Source of the DNA: Phallus indusiatus
Lineage: Eukaryota; Basidiomycota; Agaricomycetes; Phallales; Phallaceae
Reading direction: 5' to 3'
Assembly: GCA_027605045.1 (NCBI GenBank)
Contig: JAQFWX010000115.1
Location: forward strand, 46,332-110,331
DNA: 64,000 nucleotides
The notes below the pieces were generated by a model. It was not told the DNA's origin and ran no database searches. It saw only the letters and a program-made list of their open reading frames with translations. The position numbers and the translations under genes were made by a program. Shown in pieces: positions 32,489 to 42,643 of the stretch (positions are counted from its first letter, which is position 1; every line of letters begins with the position of its first letter).

Positions 32489-33014
32489 CTAACGCAATAT
32501 CTTCGGCAACCCCCGGAAAAAAACTGTGTGTCCCCTTTAGATTACTGGCATGGTCAGTTATCTTCTTGACTAACATCACCTCAACTGGTTCGGTTTGCCA
32601 AGGATATCTTAAGTTGTCCAGATAAGTTTGGATTTATTATCACTAAACTCCTGCTAATACAAACTAAGCTACATCTGTTGATGTCAAATGGCTCTTCTCC
32701 TTATCAGGCAGGACAGTAACTCCACTCTGTAACAGACTGAGTGATGACTCTATACGCGCAACCGTTGTACTGAACTCCTGGATGAAGATACCGAAGGTGT
32801 CGGTAGAACGAGAATTCACTGACTCTTTAGTCAGGGGATGGAAACGTGGTAGTAACCGGGTTGAACATGATGAGCAAAAGGGACAATCATCAAATATTCC
32901 TGAGTAATCTCTTGTAGTTATTGCTTTTCACTAAATAGTAGTAAACACAACTTGTTAACATATTAAATAACTGCAAAATGGTGGAAATAAGCTGCGGGTA
33001 CCTGCGGATAAACC

Positions 33015-33860
33015 TGTCATGATCCGATTCATGACATCACTTCCGGTAATGTTACGTAATCCATATCCGATCATTTACCGTTTATCTCCGTAATTCTATC
33101 ACGCTTACGTCACTCACGATATGACCTTCGCGTTCAGTCATCCCAATCAACCTTGTGGCTCGAATAGAGACGTACCCGTCTCTCTTAACTCCTGGAACAC
33201 CTGCGGAAAGGCCTTTCTAGAATATTCCACGCACGTTCCGGTTATGAGATCATAGATGATGAACGTAGGTCCATGTATGCACAGCTCTCATCCCTGCACA
33301 CCTCATGTTCATCACATGAGACATCATACCCTGCATATATTGATGTTACTTACGAATCTCACGACTTGTTTGTATTTCTCAAGTTCGGAATCTATTTCGA
33401 ACTGAGCTAGAATTATTTATCTGACATGTATATAAACCCTAGCATACACATAGATAGTTCTTTAGACTTAATATCGAACATAGTTCGATATCTCTATAAA
33501 CTCTCCTTCTCTATTCTATTCATCATTGAACATCGAGATCTTTCCTCGAGACTTGCAGCGACGGAAGCCATCTGTCGTTGCCGAGAGCTACATCTTGAAG
33601 CCTTCTTCATTATTGTCGAGCTTGATATCATTCAATACAAGATCCAGCTCGCGGCTCTCGAAGCTCAGAACGCACATATCAGAAACGTCCTTGACGAACG
33701 TCAGGACAAATCCTGAAGAAGACTGTCGCGGCACAACCTCTTATAGGTTGAGGCCAAGTCCTGACTGTCGTCAACCAACGGTGACAGTTATTGGTGTTAT
33801 ATTCAGCGACTAAAATATATTACAGTATCTATTACCGTTCCCGGATATCGGTACTTGACA
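33015..33860 (+). mobile_element. Solo LTR, family D
   Basis: TGTCATGATCCGATTCATGA to GATATCGGTACTTGACA, exact 5-bp duplication AAACC (33010-33014 and 33861-33865), 846 bp. TATA-like GTATATAAACC lies at about 33429. A 96-codon open frame (33426-33716) lies inside. Inserted in the 3' non-coding part of hAT no. 1. Confidence 0.88.
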
Positions 33861-34155
33861 AAACCCATGGGTACCTATGGGTAACCTGTCAAGCGGATAC
33901 ATCCGTGGTATCTGTACATATCCGTCTTATCCATGGGTCGGGTCATGGGTCGGGTCGAGGATAGATGCACAGACACTGCGTATCCACGGGTATGGGTACC
34001 TGTACTCACGGATACTACCCGTCTTGAACCTTAGAGGGGGATACCTAAGCTTGTTCTCTTAGGTTTTCCCTCCTCTAGGTGAGTAGTTAGTTGTCGCCCC
34101 CGAATAGATCTTAGGTTTTCCCTCCTCTAGGTGTGTGCCCTGAGTCGCCCTAACA

Positions 34156-34410
34156 ATTATTTCCACCTTCCATTTATTCCCTTTGTCTATATTTCACCTT
34201 CTTTACTTGCATGCGTTGCGCGCTCGCGTACGGCGTGATGCCCGTGACATCACGTCGCTTAGGTTCGGCTTGGGTGCCTGGCACTTAGCTGTGTCAGGGC
34301 CGCACGCCGCATCATTGTTTATGTATATAGTAGCTGTACCTAGAGTGAGGGTCCCTAAGCTTGTTCTCTTAGGATCCCCTCCCTCTAGTGTGAGCTGAGT
34401 AGTCCTAACA
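34156..34410 (+). mobile_element. Family B LTR, 5' part lost, internal deletion
   Basis: From ATTATTTCCACCTTCC to GTAGTCCTAACA it follows family B. It begins in the middle of the family consensus, where the family A LTR inserted. One of the two GGATCCCCTCCCTCTAG units found near the end of all other B copies is missing together with the spacer between them. That is the footprint of a deletion between the two direct repeats. Confidence 0.8.
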
Positions 34411-35650
34411 GTCTTGAACAATGATGTTGTTGTCAAAGTCAGTCAAGTCGAGATCATCCTCTTCTAGATGCAGAGAAGCCGTAAAAAATTCTGTCTCAAA
34501 ACAGAGTTGTTTGATGAAAAGGTTTACAATGCAATTTGCAATGAACTGACAGTCGGTAACACGTGGCATGCAGTGGAGAATGCTCGCGGAGTTCAACTAT
34601 AATGCCGGATGAATGGCATTAGTTATCGTTTGTTTAAAAATAAGTATATAGTTGCTTCAAAACGACTTATAAAATGGCTGTTAAAACGGACAGTCAAACG
34701 GGGCGTTCAAAGTTAAAACGGGATAAGTTGTATCTCTGAGGTACACCCGAATTTCAAAACAACGACTGAAATGGCCACTAAAACGACCTTGAAATGGCCT
34801 TGAAACAGCCTACTCTGACATCCCCTATTGATACTTGCACCTGCCTGTCCCATTTATCCAACAAGTAAAATACCTTGAGTTGATGCTGGGAATTTGGAGC
34901 ACTGGACATACTATTGTTGCATGGATATTCCAAATGATGAAAAAGCAAAACAATTCTAAGTTACAAGCTGTACCCTGACAGTTATAGCCCATATACAGCC
35001 TTATTTAGAGTCTCTCTTTATCACCAGTGTCAGTTATCACTATGTTTCAACTTTCAAACTCTGTCACTAATCTCTATCTCTTATCTTATTCCCATGTCAT
35101 TGATGATCAGCAACACCCTTTTCTTTCTTCTATACCACCTTTGTAACAATGTATTTGGTGTTGTCATCATCCACCCCAAAATTACCACACTTGATGTTAT
35201 AGCTCCCCATCATACATTGTTTAACATCGTAATTTCCCTATTGACCTCATAGCCCCATCAATTACCTCACCAGTCCCCACGTGTAAAGTCTATGCAATGT
35301 AGGCTTGCAGATCAAACTTCATCCGTGCACATACATTGATAATCCGGAAGAATTAGTTACGCCGGCATAGCAAAGTCAGCCTGCACGTTTTTATACCAGT
35401 CTACATTTACATACACATGCGAAATCAGAATCAGAAAGCAACGTGACAAATGAAAATGAGAGCACTACAGCACACGAACAGCGATGTGCGCAATGTATCA
35501 ACGAGACTCGAGAGAATTTGTTCCAATGAGACAGATAGCGTTCAAAAAAAAGGTGAGAAGGGAACGAGAAAACAGATAAAAAGTAAGATAGAAAAGAAAA
35601 GAAAAAGTACCGGAAGCATAAGAAAACAGATTTACTGGTACACATGTGTC
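34411..35650. other. Transition from transposon island to host genes, no recognised gene
   Basis: An antisense open frame at 34596-34411 (63 codons, acidic) abuts the LTR and may be a relic. The remainder is AT-rich with many stops. No repeat from the island recurs here after 34410, so the island boundary lies close to this point. Confidence 0.45.
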
Positions 35651-35654
35651 CTTC

Positions 35655-36220
35655 TTAGTCATCGTCGTCGTCTTTATCGCTGCCAGCATCTTTCTTTCCC
35701 TAAAACATACCATAATCAGAAATAACTTTTTCAACGGGATAAATTTTGGACACATACATTGACTGCGGCTTTCTCCCGTTCAGCGCGAGCTTTATCCTGG
35801 GTAGCTTGTTCAATGTAGGGCTACAATGTTTTGCACTTCATTAAATTGGGAATGTGAGAGGCTGGGTCACCAACCTTTTTCTCATCTTCATCTAGCTCCT
35901 TCCATTTAGCACCTAGGAGTTTTCCAACCTCGCCTAAGGTAACTGTAAATGCTACGACTTATTTAAACAAATAGGGATTACCGAAGCTGGCGTCAGGGTT
36001 TTCAGCCTTGATCCTCTCCCTCCAGTCTTGGCTGAAGAACATGTACGCGGAAAGGGCTCGTTTAGGTCCATCTCTGTTTTTCTTGGGCACCTTTTTTTCG
36101 GCGGCAGCCTTTTTCTAAGAAAAAGAATAATAAATAAATTGGAGAGATAGATATATGCAGTCTATACACTGAGGAACTAATAAGGCTCACCTTGGTGACT
36201 TTGGTGGTTTCTTTGGGCAT
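35655..36220 (-). CDS. HMG-box non-histone chromosomal protein, Nhp6-like
   Basis: A small chromatin protein that bends DNA non-specifically and assists FACT and transcription. Five exons: 36220-36191, 36114-35992, 35933-35875, 35820-35758 and 35700-35655, separated by 46-77 bp GT-AG introns. They give 321 coding bases and 106 residues, with every phase consistent. The N-terminus is basic ([20 protein letters not shown]). One HMG box follows ([20 protein letters not shown] ... [26 protein letters not shown], about residues 25-90). The tail is acidic (SDKDDDDD). Length, single box and charged tails match yeast/fungal Nhp6. It is the first intact host gene to the right of the transposon island. 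Confidence 0.93.
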
Positions 36221-36865
36221 CTAGAACGGAAAAATATATCAGAAACTAGTTTATGACGAAGGTAGAGATATAAAGGAGCAATGAAAATCCAGTGGGGAAC
36301 GCGCTAGCGAGTTCGGACCAAGCGCGTCCCACGATTAGGACACCGCCAAGGGAGGACCTCGTTCGGATGCTCGACAGCGACGGCGGGGGTGACGATGAGC
36401 AAAAAAGAAGGATAGAATGTCGTGGAGAAGACCAGAAGACACGTAACTGCAATAAGAAAAACTCACTTTGTCGAGAGGTGGTGTACAGTTAAATAGTACT
36501 GCTGGAAAGCGCGCGGATGCTCTGCACTACTAGTGGTACTATAATACGGTGAGGCAGGCTAGAGGGGCGTACGGCTCTCCTCCAAAAAACCCCCCACAAT
36601 TATTTTCAAACTCAGCTGTCGCCCGGTCATCGGCTTATGTGAAATGTTCAGTCTCCGATTGAATTGGTTGACAACATGGCACGCCCCGCATACACACACA
36701 TCATTTGAAGGCGGCTCATTCAAACATTTATCTGTTTTGTGTAGTCGGACGAGCTTGAAGTGCGATGGAACAAAGATTAGCTTGGTTAAGTTATATGTAA
36801 TTTAATTTTCACGGCGAGGCCTAAATAGTGGACATCAGCAGAAAAGAATCGATAGAGTTGTAAGC
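36221..36865. other. Intergenic region
   Basis: About 645 bp between the start of the HMG-box gene and the stop of the AN1 gene. It must contain the HMG-box promoter. No RNA gene or repeat is recognised. Confidence 0.4.
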
Positions 36866-37700
36866 TTATTCGCTGCCAAACACAAGGTTGACGATTCCTC
36901 CATCTTTCACCTGCGACTTCATGTCTTCTCCATTGGATAAAATCACTCCTTCTGGTGAGGCGAGATATACCGGCTTACATAAGTTCAGAAACGTCTTGAA
37001 TCGACATCGGATAAAAGACATACTCACAGTCGTATCTGAGATAGTTATATGGAATGCTTTTGCAATCAAGTCTATAGCACGCCCGGTGATCATGGTCTGC
37101 GGCGAATGTCAGCCCCGTTTATCTATAGAATCCTGTGCTAGACTGCTAGACCTTTGAGCACCAAAAGATTCTCTCTTGTGATTGAAACCGAACTTTGAAG
37201 TGAATTCTCTCCCTGATCGGCGTGGAGGCATCTTTGGCCACCAACGGAATAGCACTGCGCTTAAATTTGATCTGTTGGATGTGAGGGTTTTCTGAGCCTT
37301 TTGTGGCGATGCCGGCCGGTTTGGCTTTAGCAGGGAAGTGCTTGGCAAGCAGGGCACGAGCTTCGGGATTGCCTGCTTTTGTTGCACCCGTTACAACTGG
37401 AGACGATGTCGACGTGACGGCTGGTGGGACACAGTCATTGCTATGAAATCGATGTACTGGGCACACAGGTTTGGCACAATTCGCGCATGTTGAAATCGAG
37501 AGTTGAGGACAAAGAAAGCATGATGATGATGTGACGTTCTCGTGAGTTGTCGAGTTAGTGGCCACGGGTTGAGAGCTGCAGGCATGATCAAATATGTGAG
37601 ACGAGCAAAAGTCATGCTTGCAATGTACACAAGCAATTGGCAGAAAATCTCGTAGATTGCATTGCTTACAATGACGTCCAACGTCCAAGTCCGAGTCCAT
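36866..37700 (-). CDS. AN1-type zinc finger protein with C-terminal ubiquitin-like region (Cuz1-like)
   Basis: Cuz1-type proteins link Cdc48 and the proteasome in stress responses. Exons: 37700-37152, 37096-37028, 36973-36866; introns of 55 and 54 bp. The sum is 726 bases, 241 residues, in phase. The first AN1 finger is CKQCNLRDFLPIACVHCKHD with FCSSHIFDHAC (residues about 9-40). The second is CFLCPQLSISTCANCAKPVC with PVHRFHSNDC (about 70-100). The C-terminal part MITGRAIDLIAKAFHI ... VYLASPEGVILSNGEDMKSQ resembles the divergent ubiquitin-like domain of Cuz1. I chose ATG 37700 (MDSDLDVGRHC). An in-frame ATG at 37748 would leave only 59 bp to the divergent kinase gene. The last intron ends in AAG, so its exact border is less certain. 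Confidence 0.82.
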
Positions 37701-37807
37701 TGTTTGCGTCACGAGATGCGTCTTTTCAGCGCTTGTCGAATTGTACATACTTTTGCTTCACCAAACACCTTTCCGGGCTTTCTTCTCTCTTTTTCGCCGC
37801 CGTACAA
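37701..37807. promoter_or_regulatory. Short bidirectional promoter region (Cuz1-like / PAK-like)
   Basis: Only 107 bp separate the two divergent ATG codons. The interval is pyrimidine-rich toward the kinase (TTTCTTCTCTCTTTTTCGCC). No TATA box is evident. The two genes must share or overlap core promoters; this is an inference from spacing. Confidence 0.55.
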
Positions 37808-40800
37808 ATGGACTCAAAAAGTCGATTTCCCGGCTTACGGCTGTTCAGAATAAATAGCGCAAGTGGTCATAATAGCCACACTGGGCACTCGCAGCCGCCA
37901 CCATTATCTTCTCTGCCACCGCCTCATCCACCGCCGACGGCTTATGACAGCAACTCCGGTTTCTTCATGTATACCTCGACGATTGGGGCAGCGAGTACAC
38001 CCGATCTTTCATATAATTCGATGCGTTCACCATCAAGTGATTACCCTCGTTTCCAGTCTCCAGTCTCTCCTTTTCTTCAGCAGACACCCGCGTCTTCTTC
38101 CCAGACATCCTATCTAGCTTCACCAGCAACAGCTCTTCGGAAAAGTCTTACCAAACTCTCGTCCCTAGGAAGAAGGGGTACCAAATCAGCAAACATACCT
38201 CATTCTCCTTCCCTGAATGTTTTGCCTGAGTGTAATGATGAGGGTATCTCTGCACCGTATAACTTCCAGGTTTGTTCATTTTCATTTCGGAAGTAATTTT
38301 CATTCTTGAATCATCTTTTTCAGCATAATATCCATGTGAACGATAGTCTTCAGGGAATGCCTCCATCTTGGTTCTCCACTCTTCTTGCTGCGGGTTTCAC
38401 TCGAGAAGAAATCGATAATCTTCGAGTCGTTCGCAACCAACGCGTTGCAACACAGCCTATTACAGCAACTTCTACTCGAGATCATATTTCTCCTATCATG
38501 GCTACGTTCCCAGCAGTTCACCAGAATACTACGTCTCTCTCCCAGTTTGGCGAATTGTATCACCCCCCTCCAAGGATGAATACCTCCTCTCAAACTTCTC
38601 AAAGCACACACCTTCATCACAACCATAATAATCCCTCGAAATCAATATCGTTGTTCTCGAATTCCGTCCGCTCTTCATCTCCTTCGGACTCGAGAGAATC
38701 CATATCACCATCTTCGCACGTAACCCAGCAATCAATGCTATCACCCTTGTATACCCAACAAACTGCTGGCTATACCCCATCATCTCATAGTCACCAAACA
38801 TATTCTCAGTCAGATTACGACGACAGTACGAGACGATCTCCTACAGAGACAAGCTTGCGCGCCTCGACAGACACTGTTACATATTCTCAGCAGTCTTCAA
38901 ATACGAGTCACATTCACTCTGGACGACGTAGCGCAATTACACCTCCTATCCATACACATAATTATCACCCGGTTATGTATCGAGTTGTTAATGAGGATCC
39001 AACCCCTACTACACCTCCCCCTGCGTATGCATCACCTAAATCTCCATACCGGTCTCATGAGAAAGGTCTGGAAAAAGCTTTCCGCTGGGAAGCTTCAACC
39101 AGTACTCAAGGACAAAGCTCTTTCGAGGCGAATGTCTCGCCAGTTATCTCACAACCTGCTGCAGACTTAAATTCAACTCATGATTCACCTTTGCAAACTA
39201 ATTCGCAGTCCCATCGGACAATGCATGTCGTTAACCAAGAAGCCGAAGTTACTCGCGAGGAACCACCCCTGCTACCATCTAATCATTCCGACAAAACCAT
39301 ATCTTCCGCGCCAGGAACTATTGTTGGTGAAGATCACCGTGAAGAGAGTTATATCACTGAGAGGCTCTCACTATCACCTACCTTAGATCCAGTCAATGGC
39401 GTGTCGAAACCTGATGTCTCTGTTAATGATAACTTTATGGAAGACCTGGGGGAACACTCGTCCTCCCCAACTGCGCCCCCTCGACTATCTCTTCACACCG
39501 ATCAGGACGATGATTGGTCGACAATATTGAGATTCTCTTTTTCTGGAAACAATGCAAATCTGAAAAGCGATAATCAAAGCACCACTACCAGTCCATTACA
39601 GAACTCCTCGGGGACGGCACCCAATCTCTTCACTCCGAAAGTAAATCGCACATCCCGCCGTAGCTCAATAATTTACGGTCCAAGAGGCTCACCTAGTTCC
39701 AAAGAGAAGCTGTATCATAACGCCGAACCCAGATACTCTAGCACCGTTGGGACGGAAATCGGTATCTTGCGTGAACAAGAGGAATCTTCCCCTGTAATCG
39801 CGAGTTCCGCCATTCGGCATGAATTAACGAAAGAGGTATACGATGACTCTGCAAATGAAGAAAGTTGGGCGGACAACTATTTGGATATGAAGGATGGCGA
39901 TTGCGGGGACTCGGAAGATGTCGAGGTGGAGGATGGAGCCCAGGAAAAATCAATCTCCGGAGAATTGACGCTAACACCTGGACGTAATTCTCCCCGCGGT
40001 TCTTTTGATTCGTCTCTGACAAGACAGCCACCCTCTCCTGGCACCACTCAACGTTCCTTACCATCTCCTTCACCTTCGCAGTATGTGTTTGTCACTACCC
40101 CGAAAGCCATAACTCCACTGTCGCCATCGACATCAATGGTTTCTCCCAGTCTTTCTCCGACATTTGCAATGCGCCCTACTTCGATTCTATCTCGAAGGTC
40201 CTTTGATTTACCACCGCCATTACCACCGCCTGAAGAGGACCTACCCCCAACGCCAGAAGAAGCGGCCGCTATGGGACTCGTGAATACTCCTCCCCCGAAG
40301 CTGACTCCAAAAAGCACGCACAGTACGCAGGGTGGAGACATAACTCATGCGAACACTCGGATCCAGCAGGACAGTCAACTCGCGCAACCACCAGCTTTTG
40401 CAACTTCTTCCAGCCGATTAGGCTCACAACAGCCTCTGTCCTCGTTAACCACCAATATCCCAGCAACAACATATCAAAAGCGAGACCTTCCACCTGTGCC
40501 TCTTAAAGTTAATACGGGAGTGAAGCATGCGCACGTACCAACGTCCTCAATTTCTTCGACATCATCGCATAATAGATCCGCTTCAGGATATCTTTCTAAT
40601 CCGGGTGGGTTGACGATCGGACGTCCACCACCTTTACCTATGCCTCCAATCGGGAAAGTCCTCCCTTCTGTTATTATGCAACAGAGACGAGCCGCAGCGG
40701 CTACTAGTGATGTGTACCAGCCAAAAAATACGACCATCAACCGTTTGTCAACTGTAGCCGCAAATCCGAACCTAACACCTTCGCCTTCAGCATCAACCTT

Positions 40801-42434
40801 TTCTCATTCATCGAAATCCGCATATTCTCCTGATACTTCAGAGACTGACTCAGTTTCTGATATACGAAAGCTATCCACGACTAACGGGAATTCGAGCTCA
40901 GTTCGTGCAGCCAATATTTCTTCCTCCCCAGCATCGCTATCAGATGAAGCCGCCTCTCTCACACCCCCTGAGGGAGATAACTCGCTTGAATGCATCGTAG
41001 ACACGAGACACGATGATTTAAGACGTATCCACAGCGATACTTGGTCAGCAGAGAGCAAATCATCGGAAGAGAGCCCTAAAGTTAATGGTCGAAAGAATGA
41101 TGTCCCACTGGATCTCACAGAAGTTGTCGAACCCCCTAGTCCATCTGTCCCGTTGACGCCATCAATCGCGGTGAATGGGCGCGCCATAGTAACTACGCAG
41201 AATTCCAATTCCATCCCTCCAGAGTCTTTCCAGATGCACCCCATCCCTCTAGACCTGCCGCTCGTTCTTCATCCAATCAAAGAGTACATTTCCATCGATG
41301 TAGAGCCATTAGATGTCTTTTCCGAGTTACAAGAAATAGCCCTAGGCCAGTATGGATCAGTTTACATGGCTCAAGTTCAGTCACAGGAAGACATCACAGC
41401 TACATCGACTGTGGCTATAAAAAAAGTACCAATTTCCACCAAAGGCACTCCTAAGATCAGTCATCTCAAACGAGAACTTGGCTTGATGTCGAAAATTCGA
41501 CATAAACATATACTGGAGACCGAAGCCTTGTTTTACGAGCCTACTGAAAGCATGCTCTGGATACAAATGGAGCTGATGGAGAGGAGTTTAGCAGATATAC
41601 TCGCTCTAGGGGCAGAGGGCTTAGATATCCAAGAGCGAGTAATTGCCCGATTCGCTTCAGACGTGAGTCATATTCGTCGTTTGCCGGGTTCGCGCTTCTC
41701 AATATTTCTCTCAGATCCTTTCCGCGCTCGCATACTTAAATGAACAAGGGATAGCACATCGTGATGTTCGTTCAGACAATTTGCTCATGAATGGTGACGG
41801 CGTATTGAAACTTGGTGAGCCTTATTCAACCGAACCTTGTATACGTATTTACCAGGGATATAGCGGATCTTTCCAATGCTATTCAAGTTCCACAGACCAA
41901 TTCAATACGTCTAGACATTGTGGGGATTCAATATTGGCAAGCTCCGGAAATCAGAAGGTAGGTTCTAATTTATATTCACTAGGTTCGTTTATTAATTCCT
42001 GTACCACAAGTGGCCGATATGATGCATTAAAAATTGACGTCTGGTCTCTGGGGGCTACCGTAAGCATACACCGTAGTTTCCATCTACCGCGCTTAATAAC
42101 ACTCTAACTCAGGTATGGGAATGTGCCGAATTCGATCCCCCATTTTCTGAGGTTGAGGATCCCAATGACCTCGGCGTGCGATGGCCCCCGCTTTCGCGCG
42201 CGGATCAGTTCTCGAAGGATTTTCATGACTTTCTACGATTATGCTCAGAACCGGCACCTTCACGCCCTCTACCTGGTCGTCTCCTTCGGGTAGGTCATTG
42301 AGAAATCTCCGAGTATAACGGCTTATTTTTTTCTAAAGCACATGTATATCCAAACGGCATGTCCTCGTGTTGATGTCTTATCCCTCTTAAACGTGTGTCG
42401 ATCGATGGAGGAGGCTATGCGGAATAGCGATTGA
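37808..42434 (+). CDS. CRIB-domain PAK/Ste20-like protein kinase with long low-complexity region
   Basis: A Rho/Cdc42-responsive serine/threonine kinase by architecture. Seven exons: 37808-38269, 38324-41662, 41715-41814, 41864-41957, 42011-42059, 42113-42299, 42349-42434; 4,317 bases, 1,438 residues, all phases agree. A p21-binding CRIB motif spans the first intron (ISAPYNFQ then HNIHVNDSLQGMPPSWFSTL, about residues 147-175). About 1,000 Ser/Pro/Thr-rich residues follow, with PPPLPPPEEDLPPTP likely SH3 or WW ligands. The kinase domain (about 1170-1430) has LGQYGSVYMA, VAIKKVPI (Lys), KRELGLMSKI (Glu), AHRDVRSDNLL (catalytic loop), LADLSNA in place of ADFG, QYWQAPEIR and DVWSLGATVWE. The catalytic Asp residues are present, so activity is plausible although the DFG Gly is replaced. 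Which PAK subgroup is not decided. Confidence 0.88.
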
Positions 42435-42643
42435 ATCCGTTTCTTAATGAAACATATAACATTCATTCATGATGTATGAAGCATACACATATTTTATTTT
42501 CTTGTTTACAGGCGTACATTTATTCAGTAATCATATCTTTTCAAATGTCACTAAGACTCACTTGCAATAGTCCGGAGCAATACAGTTTTCATCTTCTTAC
42601 ATAAGTAATATACGGGCGCTAAAAATCACACTCTTTGATCCCA

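Larger units (their letters stand above)
28782..32907 (+). pseudogene. hAT transposase of element no. 1, interrupted by three insertions
   Basis: Starts MPGLQTRSKRILSVSS (28782). BED-finger region: WTSEVYSHYKPATIARHPDG and DESTGNLQKHAHACAP-like text (29070-29320). Then SYSTIDDPDLQAIFKMLNSK (29420-29480) and HPGSVHIALDGWTSQKASSY (catalytic Asp, about 29640). VQQVLAVLEDFDLTSK and CLAGDNASNNDTMTTALEIL (second catalytic region, about 29900) are followed by RCFAHIINLVEQ (CxxH). An acidic linker comes next, then LAKRVTWSDQVQTAFKDCC and VATHWNTHFACLEH, where LTR B sits. QVIPIIDKLTGGDLEDI is followed by the hAT MITE, then LDKYYTKTDQSVIYRIAM. HYKTYYFIAKEWPQTWIDQV and DALT precede the second LTR B. The C-terminal block TVTPLCNRLSDDSIRATVVL, NSWMKIPK and a stop at 32905-32907 follow. 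Short GT-AG introns separate exons. Besides the insertions, a TGA after VETTK is an in-frame stop unless intronic. No cellular function is implied. Confidence 0.87.
28581..34033 (+). mobile_element. Autonomous-type hAT transposon no. 1, complete, 5,453 bp
   Basis: The left end TAGGGTTCAAGACGGGTAG and the right end CTACCCGTCTTGAACCTTA are inverted repeats with one mismatch. The perfect 8-bp target duplication is GAGGGGGA (28573-28580 and 34034-34041). It encodes a hAT transposase on the plus strand. It has been hit by four younger insertions: LTR B 30570-30968, hAT MITE 31330-31723, LTR B 32093-32488 and LTR D 33015-33860. Without them it would be about 3.4 kb, a normal autonomous hAT size. 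Confidence 0.9.
28522..34155 (+). mobile_element. Family A LTR split by hAT no. 1
   Basis: The LTR sequence from ATGGAGATCAGTCGGG to CCCTAGAGGGGGA (28522-28580) continues exactly at 34034 and ends GAGTCGCCCTAACA at 34155. The interruption is the 5.45-kb hAT with the 8-bp duplication GAGGGGGA. The first part of the LTR (left of ATGGAGAT) is missing, because hAT no. 2 inserted there and its far side was lost. Confidence 0.82.
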
